NCBI RefSeq assembly: GCF_900109555.1
Contig: NZ_FNZV01000016.1
Coordinates: forward strand, 27,986-91,985
Direction: 5' to 3'
Length of the DNA stretch: 64,000 nucleotides
Source: Pacificibacter marinus
GTDB lineage: Bacteria > Pseudomonadota > Alphaproteobacteria > Rhodobacterales > Rhodobacteraceae
Shown here: positions 18,326-26,428 of the stretch, one piece after another
Numbering within the stretch: position 1 is the stretch's first letter
How the letters are laid out: each line of letters opens with the position of its first letter
Made by a program: the position numbers and the translations under genes
Notes under the pieces: model-generated
Seen by the model: only the letters and a program-made list of their open reading frames with translations
Databases searched by the model: none
What the model was told of the DNA's origin: nothing

Positions 18326-19417
18326 ATGGCAAAAGTCGAGCTAAAAGCGGTCCGCAAATCTTACGGAAAAGTGGAGGTCATCAAAGGCATTGACCTTCAG
18401 GTGAAACATGGAGAATTTTGTGTTTTCGTCGGCCCGTCGGGGTGCGGAAAATCCACCTTGCTGCGCATGATCTCGGGTCTAGAGCCGATCTCGGCAGGGG
18501 ATGTTATCATCGGCGATGAGATCGTGAACGATGTTCCTGCGGCTGATCGGGGATTGGCGATGGTGTTCCAATCCTACGCGCTCTACCCCCATATGACTGT
18601 GCGTCAGAATCTGTCGTTTGGGTTGGAAAATATCCAAACCCCGAAAGCTGAAATCGCCACCAAGATTGAAGACGTCTCAAAGATGCTGCAAATCGACCAA
18701 CTTTTGGAACGTCGGCCAAAAGACCTATCTGGCGGGCAGCGGCAACGTGTTGCGATCGGGCGCGCCGTCGTGCGCGAGCCACGGGTTTTCCTTTTCGATG
18801 AACCGCTGTCAAATCTAGACGCCGAACTGCGCGTCGATATGCGTGGTGAAATCGGCGCGCTGCACAAGCGGCTTGGCAACACCATGATTTATGTGACGCA
18901 TGATCAAGTTGAAGCCATGACAATGGCCGATAAGATTGCGGTTCTACGACGGGGCGAGTTGGAGCAATTTGGCGCACCGCTTGATCTGTTCAACCGCCCC
19001 AACAACATTTTTGTCGCGGGCTTTATTGGCTCCCCAAAAATGAATTTTTTCCAAGGTGAAATCGATGCCAATGATCGACAGGTGCTTGTGCTAAAAACCG
19101 GTGAAAAGATGACGCTGCCGGCTGCGAAATTTACCCAACAGCCCGGCCAAGCGGTGACACTTGGTATTCGACCCAATAGCTTGAAACCCGATCAAACGGG
19201 CAGTTTGACCATGGAGGTCGGCAGTGTCGAGCAATTGGGCACGGAATCCTACCTCTACGGATCTCTTGCCGATGGCACTGGCATAACGATCCATAGTCCG
19301 GGCCAAACCCTTGTCACTCCAGGTGAAAAAATTCTCATCGACACCGACGAGGATGCCATACATCTTTTTGATACGCATAGCGAAAAGACCCTGCTCGCGG
19401 TTGTGAACTCAAGTTAG
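18326..19417 (+). CDS. CUT1 sugar ABC transporter ATPase, MalK/UgpC type
   Basis: A 363-residue single ABC domain with C-terminal OB-fold (TOBE/MalK) extension. Walker A G-P-S-G-C-G-K-S-T, signature L-S-G-G-Q-R-Q-R, Walker B V-F-L-F-D-E-P-L-S-N-L-D and a switch His (Y-V-T-H-D-Q) are all present. The ATG at 18326 has AAGGAAA upstream; the in-frame GTG at 18308 does not. Last gene of the operon. Confidence 0.94.
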   Translation: MAKVELKAVRKSYGKVEVIKGIDLQVKHGEFCVFVGPSGCGKSTLLRMISGLEPISAGDVIIGDEIVNDVPAADRGLAMVFQSYALYPHMTVRQNLSFGLENIQTPKAEIATKIEDVSKMLQIDQLLERRPKDLSGGQRQRVAIGRAVVREPRVFLFDEPLSNLDAELRVDMRGEIGALHKRLGNTMIYVTHDQVEAMTMADKIAVLRRGELEQFGAPLDLFNRPNNIFVAGFIGSPKMNFFQGEIDANDRQVLVLKTGEKMTLPAAKFTQQPGQAVTLGIRPNSLKPDQTGSLTMEVGSVEQLGTESYLYGSLADGTGITIHSPGQTLVTPGEKILIDTDEDAIHLFDTHSEKTLLAVVNSS

Positions 19418-19431
19418 GTTGCGACATTTCT

Positions 19432-19584
19432 CTATCTCAGTTTTCTAAGTTCTTCTGCGAACGCTTCGGTTGGTGTTTTCCATCCAAGGCATTTCCTCGG
19501 CGTGCAGTTGAGGCGGTTGCAAATAGCCTTCATATCGCGACTTGAGAGCGCTGAAATCGGCGTATCGCGGGGAAGATATCTTCG
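19432..19584 (-). pseudogene. IS30-family transposase C-terminal remnant
   Basis: The minus strand encodes 'R-R-Y-L-P-R-D-T-P-I' and, about 20 residues later, 'R-K-C-L-G-W-K-T-P-T-E-A-F', the conserved end of IS30-family transposases. Only about 50 codons remain. It lies directly after the sugar operon and marks the start of the accessory zone. Confidence 0.85.
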
Positions 19585-19832
19585 CGCCACTTTTGCAGTA
19601 TTCAAAGCCGCCGCGACCTGAGTGAAAACCAAACGGCATGCGCTAAGTTCCAAACCCTGCGCACAGAGTTCGACGCATGGCTTGGCAAAATTCCACGCCC
19701 GAATGAGGCCTGCCAATGACCCGACCTCAACCGAAAAACGACTGCGACGGGCAACATTGCGATGCATGGCGAGACGGCCATGGCGTTGGCTATAGTGCCG
19801 CGCGCGCACGATTTGAGCACCCAATTTATCCG

Positions 19833-19922
19833 ATGGAACTAACGCTTATCTGCTTGAGTATTGGCGCAGGTATCGGCGCAGGTTGGTACGCAATGGCCAT
19901 AACTTTCGAAGTGTTCTTTTAA
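19833..19922 (+). CDS. Possible very small membrane peptide (29 residues)
   Basis: ATG at 19833 opens a short frame with one hydrophobic glycine-rich helix (L-S-I-G-A-G-I-G-A-G-W-Y). It ends three bases before the next start. The gene is plausible only because it sits tightly before two phage-like small genes. The ribosome site is weak. Confidence 0.3.
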   Translation: MELTLICLSIGAGIGAGWYAMAITFEVFF

Positions 19923-19924
19923 CG

Positions 19925-20206
19925 ATGAACGCCCACAACCCCATCCAAACCCGCGACGCCTGTGCAGTGGCCCCCGCTACACAGGCCACCGCTAAAACTG
20001 GACACAACGGCGGTCCAAAAACGACGCCTTTCGGTCTGCATGCTGCATGGTTGAGGTTTGCGAATGAACTGGAATTGCGCCGCCTCGCCAAGCTGCACGT
20101 GCGGATCGAGCGAAAACAATCCGCCCTGCAATGCCTGATCAAAGAGCGCCAAGCCATCATGAACCGCAGCATCCGTCGCATGCGCCGAAATCAAGGCAAG
20201 ACCTGA
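19925..20206 (+). CDS. Small basic hypothetical protein, phage/island type
   Basis: 93 residues with a T-G-H-N-G-G-P segment and a basic, helix-rich C-terminal half (R-I-E-R-K, R-R-M-R-R). No known catalytic motif. It lies four bases before the next gene, and the pair looks like a small accessory-element operon. DNA or RNA binding is suggested only by charge. Confidence 0.5.
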   Translation: MNAHNPIQTRDACAVAPATQATAKTGHNGGPKTTPFGLHAAWLRFANELELRRLAKLHVRIERKQSALQCLIKERQAIMNRSIRRMRRNQGKT

Positions 20207-20210
20207 AATC

Positions 20211-20655
20211 ATGTCAATCCAATCCCCCACAATCGAGGAGCTGCACGACGCTGCCCTAATGGTCGCGCAGCTCATGCAAAAAGAAGGCTGCGAAACCCTC
20301 GCAAAACAGCACCGCTTTGCCGATACGGCAAAGATTTTCAGGACGCAGCCGATCACATCAAGCGCACCACAACAGACGAAAAGAAAGGCATCTAGAATGA
20401 CCCAAACGTCAGCGATGCAACAAGAAATTCAAGCGGCGATCGCGCCCATGATGAAAGACCTAGAAGCCCGCCTGCGCGCACACATGGAAGACGTGCTGGT
20501 CGACAAACCAGAATGGGTTTCAACAGTCGACGCCGCCAAGCAACTAGGTCTATGCGAAAAAAACAATCCGAAATCACGTTAAGGCGAAGAAACTGAAAGG
20601 GAAAATCGTCTCTAACAGGTATTTTGTGCATGCTTCGGAACTGTCGCGAGGGTGA
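20211..20655 (+). pseudogene. Excisionase/MerR-like helix-turn-helix gene interrupted at an A7 run
   Basis: The first frame reads to a stop at 20582. Its end, 'W-V-S-T-V-D-A-A-K-Q-L-G-L-C-E-K', is the first half of an excisionase-type HTH. Dropping one A from the A7 run near 20560 restores 'T-I-R-N-H-V-K-A-K-K-L-K-G-K-I-V' and 'Y-F-V-H-A-S-E-L-S-R', the normal second half, ending at 20655. A second in-frame ATG at 20397, with AAAGG upstream, may be the true start of the HTH protein. A single base insertion or a sequencing error explains the break. Confidence 0.6.
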
Positions 20656-20736
20656 TTTGTAAGAGCTTGAATTTTCATTGGCGGGTGGCTCAACTAGTCC
20701 AGTTGAGAGCCCAAACTGCGACAGATAGGCATCATG

Positions 20737-20747
20737 CCCCCCCCCCC
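20737..20747. repeat. C11 homopolymer tract
   Basis: Eleven consecutive C bases lie in the gap between the HTH relic and the gene at 20876, about 130 bases upstream of that start. Such tracts are unstable on replication. Confidence 0.8.
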
Positions 20748-20875
20748 GAGACTAACTCGACATCGATTGATACACTAATTTAGGCAGACTCTTTTCAAAT
20801 TGCTCCCCTTGCGCTTAACGCACAAAATTGATACAAAATTCCCGATTAGCGCAAATTACAACATCGGAGCCTACT

Positions 20876-21583
20876 TTGACTGAAGAAATTCGGTCCCGCT
20901 TCCCCGCCTCTGAATTCGGAGATTTAATCATCGACTTGGAAGATAGGCTAGCCGGAGAAACCCTTAAAGCATCTAGGATGATTTCTGAGCATGCAGGCTT
21001 GGACAAACGGCGTGCACGCGCGCTAGAAGTTCAGGCTAGGTTTCGCATGAACGAGCAAGCATTTGAACAAGTCTGCGAACTACACGACGGCTCATTTCTT
21101 CCAGGAAATTTGCTGCCAAATAGCGACCTTAAAGTTCACCAGCCATTTATGCGATTTGGAAAGCAAGGTTCGGGCATTATTCTGGGACTAGCGTCCATGC
21201 CCCAGCCAAGCATGTTACCTGTTAAAAATCGTTCACGACTGGCTGGCGTAAGCATGAACTGGCAGTTTTCGGAGGAGCTTGATCTAGAAGGGACACAGCC
21301 AAAGTCTGGGGATGTTTTCATTTTACTTTTAGTCGCACGCGATCCTGAGCGCTCCGGAAAACTAAAAGAATTGGCCGTCGGTTCAATCGATTCCAGCTAC
21401 GATCACTTCCTTTTCTATGAACCTATCGACGAGTTCTTGTCCGGACGAATAGCGCTGCCAAATACAAATAAATCAGTCGAAATTTCAAGTGTCACGAAAA
21501 ATGTCAGGTTGAAAACCTCTCCGAAAACATACATTGCACCAGAAGATCAGACTAAACCAACGAAAGACAGCGGCACCGCGTAG
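20876..21583 (+). CDS. Hypothetical protein, partner of the ImmA/IrrE protease gene
   Basis: 235 residues if the TTG at 20876 is used. It is chosen because GGAG (20866-20869) lies six bases upstream; a TTG at 20828 has no such site. I do not recognise a family. The sequence is mixed alpha/beta with an acidic N-terminal helix and a Q-R/K-rich middle, and it has no signal peptide or membrane segment. It ends 30 bases before the XRE-ImmA/IrrE gene on the same strand, so the two are probably one operon. In toxin-antitoxin-like pairs with ImmA/IrrE proteins the partner is often the toxin or the cleavage target. That role here is inference. Confidence 0.6.
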   Translation: MTEEIRSRFPASEFGDLIIDLEDRLAGETLKASRMISEHAGLDKRRARALEVQARFRMNEQAFEQVCELHDGSFLPGNLLPNSDLKVHQPFMRFGKQGSGIILGLASMPQPSMLPVKNRSRLAGVSMNWQFSEELDLEGTQPKSGDVFILLLVARDPERSGKLKELAVGSIDSSYDHFLFYEPIDEFLSGRIALPNTNKSVEISSVTKNVRLKTSPKTYIAPEDQTKPTKDSGTA

Positions 21584-21613
21584 GCGGCTTCGATGCCGTA
21601 ACAGGAAGTTATT

Positions 21614-22825
21614 ATGAGAATTGGTACACCAGGCTTCGTGCCCGCACGCTTGACTGAAGCACGGGCAGCACGAAGGATTCCTAGCATGACAGAGCTTGCC
21701 CGTATGTTAGGTGTTACCTCCAGCAAAGTCTCGCGCTGGGAAAGCGGTGAACACTCTCCTGAACCAGACGCTTTAACTGATCTTGCTCGCGAACTTCGAG
21801 TTCGGCGCGAATTTTTTCTACGCCCCGTTTTTGATAGCACCAGGCCCTTTTTCCATAGAAAGTTGGCTAGCGCATCCAAGCGCGACCGGACATATCAGCA
21901 TGCTCAAGTAAATTGGCTCAATGAAGTCAGCTCAATCGCACAGCACTACGTCGATTTACCTGAACTGGACATCCCCGACTTGATGACTTCCACCCACTTC
22001 AAACAACTTAGGGACAGTGACATAGAAGGCTTTGCGATGTCACTTCGTGAGCATTGGGGGCTCGGCGATGGTCCATGCATTGATGTTGTTGGCCTCCTTG
22101 AGAGAGTTGGATGTGTCGTCAGCTCCATCGAAATGGGGACCTCAAAATTGGACGGAGTTTGTAGTTGGTCAGAAATAGATCAACGCCCACACATCCTTCT
22201 TGCAAATGATAAAATGTCCTTACCTCGCAGGCAAATGGATGCCGCGCACGAATTAGGTCACGCGATTTTACATAAAAACGTCACAGAAAGTGAATTAAAA
22301 AGCGACCTCAAGGAGATTGAACGGCAAGCATTCCGCTTCGCCAGCGCGTTCCTTATGCCTGAAACTTCCTACATCCGCGATCTCCCCAACTTTTCCTTAG
22401 CTGGGATGCTAACAGTAAAAGAGCGATGGAGAGTTTCCATAAAGGCCCAAATTTCTCGCTTGCGCTCATTGGGTTTGATCGACAGTGATGATGCCACAAG
22501 AATGTACAAGACTTATTCAGCTAAAGGCTGGAGTAGAGTTGAACCGTTGGACCGCGAGTGGAAACTTCCGCAACCACAGTTGCTTAAGGATGCCTTTCAA
22601 CTGATTGTAGACTCTGGCACGCGCACAAAAGAAGACTTGCTAGCGGTTGAGTTCACTTTACATCGCGGTGACATTGAAAACTTGGCGAACCTACCATCCG
22701 GTTGGTTTTTGAAGGACCCAAGTCCAGTAATTGAGCTTGCACTGCGAAAAACTCATGACAAGCCAGCCGCAGGCGGCATGACCGGACAGATAATCTCCTT
22801 TTCAAATCGCCCCGATAAAGATTGA
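21614..22825 (+). CDS. XRE-family regulator fused to ImmA/IrrE zinc metallopeptidase
   Basis: 403 residues. Residues about 25-65 form an XRE helix-turn-helix (T-E-L-A-R-M-L-G-V-T-S-S-K-V-S-R-W-E-S-G). The zinc site H-E-L-G-H is residues 212-216, followed by 'R-Q-A-F-R-F-A-S-A-F-L-M-P', the usual third-ligand region of the ImmA/IrrE (DUF955) family. The C-terminal 130 residues are not recognised. Members cleave a repressor or regulate stress, phage induction or toxin activity. The gene has GGAAG six bases upstream of its ATG. Codon use is less GC-rich than in the sugar operons, fitting acquired DNA. Confidence 0.88.
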   Translation: MRIGTPGFVPARLTEARAARRIPSMTELARMLGVTSSKVSRWESGEHSPEPDALTDLARELRVRREFFLRPVFDSTRPFFHRKLASASKRDRTYQHAQVNWLNEVSSIAQHYVDLPELDIPDLMTSTHFKQLRDSDIEGFAMSLREHWGLGDGPCIDVVGLLERVGCVVSSIEMGTSKLDGVCSWSEIDQRPHILLANDKMSLPRRQMDAAHELGHAILHKNVTESELKSDLKEIERQAFRFASAFLMPETSYIRDLPNFSLAGMLTVKERWRVSIKAQISRLRSLGLIDSDDATRMYKTYSAKGWSRVEPLDREWKLPQPQLLKDAFQLIVDSGTRTKEDLLAVEFTLHRGDIENLANLPSGWFLKDPSPVIELALRKTHDKPAAGGMTGQIISFSNRPDKD

Positions 22826-22828
22826 TTC

Positions 22829-22902
22829 ATCTGCAGCAAGATATGTGCAGGTGCAGCTAAGGTCCGGTTTCCGCCCGAAGTGTCGATCAACACGAACGGC
22901 CC
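22829..22902. repeat. Dispersed intergenic repeat, copy 1
   Basis: It shares about 48 nearly identical bases with 53359-53433, including GCTAAGGTCCGGTTTCCGCC, and ends with a CGATCAACACGAACGGCCC block. Partial relatives of the second block lie at 26245, 45528 and 50243. It is non-coding here. Confidence 0.7.
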
Positions 22903-23131
22903 AGACCGGACCTTCAGTCGATGACCCAATGCTGCGTTGCTGCCCGTCGAAGCGGTCGTTCCTGTATCGTGCAGCATTTTCTTAGATCAGATGGCTGCAT
23001 CGCGGGACGAAACGGTCTTTCACTGCGGCTGCGCCAATGGCCGGCTTCGATCGTCAGAAGATAAAATTTACCGTGCAAAAAGGGGGATGAGGTCTGGTTC
23101 AGTCAACACCCCGCTTCTCAATCTCAGTGTA

Positions 23132-24148
23132 TCAAGCCAAATTGCGCTCAATCAAGCTTTGCGCTGTCGCAATGTAGCTGTCGGCAATGCGTATTGGTGC
23201 GCGGCCCAATAACGCGCGACCGGGTGCTTCGTCCAAGATCGGATTATAGCCCAGCTCTTTGACGCTGCCCCGCACATCTGCATCAACCAAAGCGTAAAGC
23301 CGGATAAACCAATCCGGTGCCTGAAACTTTGGCATCTTTTTACTGTAGTCTGGGTACCCCTTTTTTAAACATGTCGCCATCTGCATGATCGAATATACTC
23401 CAAAACTGGCGATCGTACGCGCGCCAGCTGCTGCAGGTGCGGTCAGTGCAGCAACATGCATATCCGCCAAGTCACGCACGTCGACCGAATGCATATAGAG
23501 GTGCGGCGCGACCGGGACTTCACCGCGTAAAAACCGTTGGAACAGGGCACCCGATGTTCCGGGGTCGGAATCCAGCAAGGGCCCCACGATAAAGGCCGGG
23601 TTGATCACCGCCAGTTCTGTCTTGGTTGTGCCCGGTTTGAGTATCTCCCAAGCCTTCATTTCGGCGCGGATTTTGCTTTCCACATAAGCATTCACTTCCC
23701 CGTCCGGATCAGCCCAATCAGAGGCATCCAAATGGCTTGGCCCAGATTTGCCCCGCCCCGGCACAATCGCCGCAATCGATGACGTCAACACAACCCGTGC
23801 GAGGCCTGCGTCGCGGGCCGCGGTCAGCGCGCGTTGCGTGCCTTCGACCGCTGGGGTGATCAACTCAGCCTTGTCCTTGGGCATGGACGTCACAAAGGGG
23901 GACGCCGCGTGCATCAGATAATCTACGCCATCGCAGGCCTCGGCCCAGCCCGCATCTTTGGTCAGGTCCAGCTCGACAAACTCAAGATGGCTGACATCGA
24001 CACCCGCCGCTTTAATGGCCTTTTCGGTTTCGGCGCTGCGCGAAGGCGTTCGCAAGCTGCCGCGAACCTTATAGCCGGCGCGCAGCAAAGCCACCGCAAG
24101 ATGACCGCCCAGAAAACCCGTGACGCCCGTAAGTAGTACCGTTTTCAT
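23132..24148 (-). CDS. NAD(P)-dependent epimerase/dehydratase, dihydroflavonol-reductase-like
   Basis: A 338-residue extended SDR. Rossmann motif T-G-V-T-G-F-L-G-G-H at residues 7-16; Tyr-x-x-x-Lys as Y-V-E-S-K-I near residue 160; G-P-L-L-D around the substrate region. The closest family picture is bacterial DFR/cinnamoyl-CoA-reductase-like aldehyde reductases. The start is the ATG at 24148, with GGAGA upstream. It diverges from a TetR regulator, so it is probably a single-gene target of it. Substrate unknown. Confidence 0.87.
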   Translation of the reverse strand: MKTVLLTGVTGFLGGHLAVALLRAGYKVRGSLRTPSRSAETEKAIKAAGVDVSHLEFVELDLTKDAGWAEACDGVDYLMHAASPFVTSMPKDKAELITPAVEGTQRALTAARDAGLARVVLTSSIAAIVPGRGKSGPSHLDASDWADPDGEVNAYVESKIRAEMKAWEILKPGTTKTELAVINPAFIVGPLLDSDPGTSGALFQRFLRGEVPVAPHLYMHSVDVRDLADMHVAALTAPAAAGARTIASFGVYSIMQMATCLKKGYPDYSKKMPKFQAPDWFIRLYALVDADVRGSVKELGYNPILDEAPGRALLGRAPIRIADSYIATAQSLIERNLA

Positions 24149-24159
24149 TGCATTCTCCA

Positions 24160-24198
24160 ATTTTACACTTATTACAATAATCGTTCAAATCGTAAAAT
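24160..24198. promoter_or_regulatory. Candidate operator between reductase and TetR genes
   Basis: ATTTTAC (24160-24166) and GTAAAAT (24192-24198) form perfect seven-base arms 25 bases apart, in an AT-rich divergent promoter region. TetR regulators commonly bind such sites next to their own gene. Assignment is inferred. Confidence 0.35.
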
Positions 24199-24261
24199 CA
24201 GCCCGGCACTAATTTTTTTTCTGCAATTGACGCCAGCGCACCGAAAACCGATGTTAGCTTC

Positions 24262-24801
24262 ATGGAAGATTCACGACAAAAACAAATAATCAGCGCCGCG
24301 AAGGCCCTGTTCTTTGAGCGCGGGTTACGTGCGACGACGATGGCCGCAATTTCGAAAGCCGCCGGGATTGCCAAACCAACCCTTTACAGTCGGTACAAAG
24401 ATAAAAATGCCGTTTTCCAGGCGGTGGTCGCATCCATACTGGATGACTTGAGAGCATTGATGGACGAAGAGTTCTCAAAGACGGGTAGCGTTGAGGAACG
24501 CCTCACTGCTGCCTTAGTGGCCAAATACTGCGCCGTTTTCGATATGCTTCAATCGCCTCATGTTGCCCAAATGATGGAAGACAAGGTTCTTTACGCAGGC
24601 CGTGAGTTTGAAAAGCTTAACACAGATGTCGCCACGCGGATCGAGGGCATGATTGCAAAGGCGGGATACAATGAACCCAGCGAACTAACGCATCTCATCT
24701 TATCTTGTGCATTCGGCATTCACAGACGAGCAGACACCCGAGAAGAGGTAGCCCGCGACATCACAACCGTAGTGCGCGCACTTTTAACTGCACCAGAGTA
24801 G
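24262..24801 (+). CDS. TetR/AcrR-family transcriptional regulator
   Basis: 179 residues. The N-terminal HTH spans residues about 8-55 with 'F-F-E-R-G-L-R-A-T-T-M-A-A-I' and 'A-G-I-A-K-P-T-L-Y-S-R-Y-K-D-K', a standard TetR pattern. The helical ligand domain is short. Transcribed divergently from the reductase at 23132-24148 and likely its repressor. Confidence 0.9.
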   Translation: MEDSRQKQIISAAKALFFERGLRATTMAAISKAAGIAKPTLYSRYKDKNAVFQAVVASILDDLRALMDEEFSKTGSVEERLTAALVAKYCAVFDMLQSPHVAQMMEDKVLYAGREFEKLNTDVATRIEGMIAKAGYNEPSELTHLILSCAFGIHRRADTREEVARDITTVVRALLTAPE

Positions 24802-25132
24802 CATTATCGCTTGTCTATAACGCCGCATTTATGTCGGTTGCCGATGATCGATCTCTTTGTGAAAGCGACCATTGGTCGATGGCGTTGCATCGGTCAATTT
24901 GGGCTCACTGCCTCCATTAGATCCGTCGCAGCATTTTGCATGTGGGTGCCGCCACTTCCGGCCCTAAGCAGCCTTTGGTGTAGATATTCTCTTCTGCATT
25001 GCAGCTTCCCAACAGCGGACATCTAATCACGTTGCCGGAGGTATCGCCCCAACTGCCGCGCTATTTTGCAGAGCGAATGTTTGAGACACAGACTTCTGGA
25101 TATTTCTTCGCGCTCAGAAAGGCTCAACGCAT
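24802..25132. other. Intergenic stretch without a recognised gene
   Basis: No supported coding sequence. Around 24925-24975 there is weak similarity to the dispersed repeat family (a CGCAGCATTTTG segment and a later CCGGCCCTAAGC block). Confidence 0.4.
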
Positions 25133-25315
25133 GCACACCGCGCGTCCTACCCGGAGTTCAGTAGCGTCGCGCTTCTGGCCTTCTACGATCCGTTGGGCCA
25201 AGGCGAGCGGGCTCAATTCCGGTTTCTGTCAAATCCGGAAGCAAATCATCCGCTGCCGGCGGAGTTCTTCACCGAGCAGGAAACCGACTTCAAGGATTGG
25301 GATGCTCAACGATAA
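25133..25315 (+). pseudogene. Unidentified open reading-frame remnant, C-terminal end
   Basis: A 60-codon stretch with protein-like composition (L-L-A-F-Y-D-P-L-G-Q-G-E-R, then P-A-E-F-F-T-E-Q-E-T-D-F) ends at a TAA. It has no start codon with a ribosome site in frame. It looks like the end of a lost gene. I cannot name the family. Confidence 0.35.
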
Positions 25316-25321
25316 CTCACC

Positions 25322-26149
25322 TCAATTTCGATCGTGCGAGAGATGCGTTACCTGTGTTGGCCATTTGAACAAAAATGTTTCGTCAAAGTCGGACGGGATT
25401 GGTTGCGTCACATTGACTCTGCCAAACACGGTCGCGAACGATGATAACGCAACGTTGGCGCTCTCTTCCTCGGGGTTGTGGTCTTCAAATTTCGCTAACC
25501 CCGAAACAATCACGAGCCAAGATCGGTCGTAAACAGTATACTTCTTCAACCGGTCATTCTTGCTGTTCAGGATCGGCAAGAGAACGCTATCATCGAAGTT
25601 TGGCGTGATGCCGCCTCGACTGCCAGTGACTTTGATATCGTGTTTCCCGTCCATGTATAGACAGAGGTTCTGGATGAAGTCAGGCAACGGAGCGGACGGC
25701 TCGAGCCTCGCGCTTTTCATTCCAGCGTCTTCGCGGATACGTGCCCATTTTTCGGACCAGATCGTAACAGTGCCCGAGTTTGGCAGATTAGCCGAAGCAT
25801 TAGAAATGGTGTCTGCCACATGCTCCAGAGCGGCTTTATCTTCGGAGCTAACGGGGACCCCGTCTTCAAAGCCAATACCTATGATCACCCCGTCTTCACT
25901 GTCCTTTGCCCTGTCTTCGACGCACTTCCGCAGCTCCTTCGCATATTCGCTTTGCGCGCGTTCGATCTGCAGCGCAGCAAATTTCTCCGTTGCGTGCCGA
26001 GCAGTCGTAAGTTCGATTCCAATAGTCTCTCCGTCAATGACTGCGATAAAGTCTGGGCACTCGGAAGGTTCGATCTTCTCAGGCACGACAGCCGCAGCTC
26101 GAAAGAAGTCGATGAGATAACGGATTTCTGTTTCCTTTGCTTTGTTCAT
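25322..26149 (-). CDS. Hypothetical protein with PD-(D/E)XK-like nuclease pattern
   Basis: 275 residues. Near the N-terminus 'C-P-D-F-I-A-V-I-D-G' is followed by 'I-G-I-E-L-T', matching the P-D-x(n)-(D/E)-x-(K/T) arrangement of restriction-like nucleases, with Thr in place of the usual Lys. An upstream Glu (E-P-S-E) could complete the site. The rest is unrecognised. No methylase or motor protein lies beside it. The ATG at 26149 has only a weak purine stretch upstream. It stands between two defence-like loci, so a defence role is possible but unproven. Confidence 0.6.
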   Translation of the reverse strand: MNKAKETEIRYLIDFFRAAAVVPEKIEPSECPDFIAVIDGETIGIELTTARHATEKFAALQIERAQSEYAKELRKCVEDRAKDSEDGVIIGIGFEDGVPVSSEDKAALEHVADTISNASANLPNSGTVTIWSEKWARIREDAGMKSARLEPSAPLPDFIQNLCLYMDGKHDIKVTGSRGGITPNFDDSVLLPILNSKNDRLKKYTVYDRSWLVIVSGLAKFEDHNPEEESANVALSSFATVFGRVNVTQPIPSDFDETFLFKWPTQVTHLSHDRN

Positions 26150-26244
26150 GGCTTGGCCATTCGCCCTTCTGGAGTTGTTCTAAGTGAGCTTACGGTTGTC
26201 TTGACTGCTTGTTAAACCAATTCTTAGGCAACCAACAACGACCG

Positions 26245-26294
26245 CTTCCCGTCCTTGGTGTCGGCCGCAGCGAACGGCCCTAAGCCGCCATTCG
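26245..26294. repeat. Dispersed intergenic repeat, degenerate copy
   Basis: Contains CCGCAGCGAACGGCCCTAAG, related to the CGATCNACGCGAACGGCCC block found at 22829, 45528, 50243 and 53359. Confidence 0.45.
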
Positions 26295-26428
26295 TTAGAG
26301 ATCGCGTCGCCGCAGTGCAGCTTTCCTCAAAGCTGGCATCCGTGTGAAACGTCGTTAGGTGACAAGACCAAGACCAAGAGAGTTATCTGGTGTAAATACT
26401 GTTCAAGACATCAAGGGAAAACAACTTC

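Noticed and set aside
20550..20582. Programmed -1 frameshift at A-AAA-AAC in the HTH gene
   Set aside because: A -1 shift leads to an unrelated short tail; the conserved HTH half needs the opposite shift (one base fewer).
24999..25532. 177-codon plus-strand frame before and into the PD-(D/E)XK-like gene
   Set aside because: It overlaps that gene antisense, and its other part reads better in a different frame (25133-25315).
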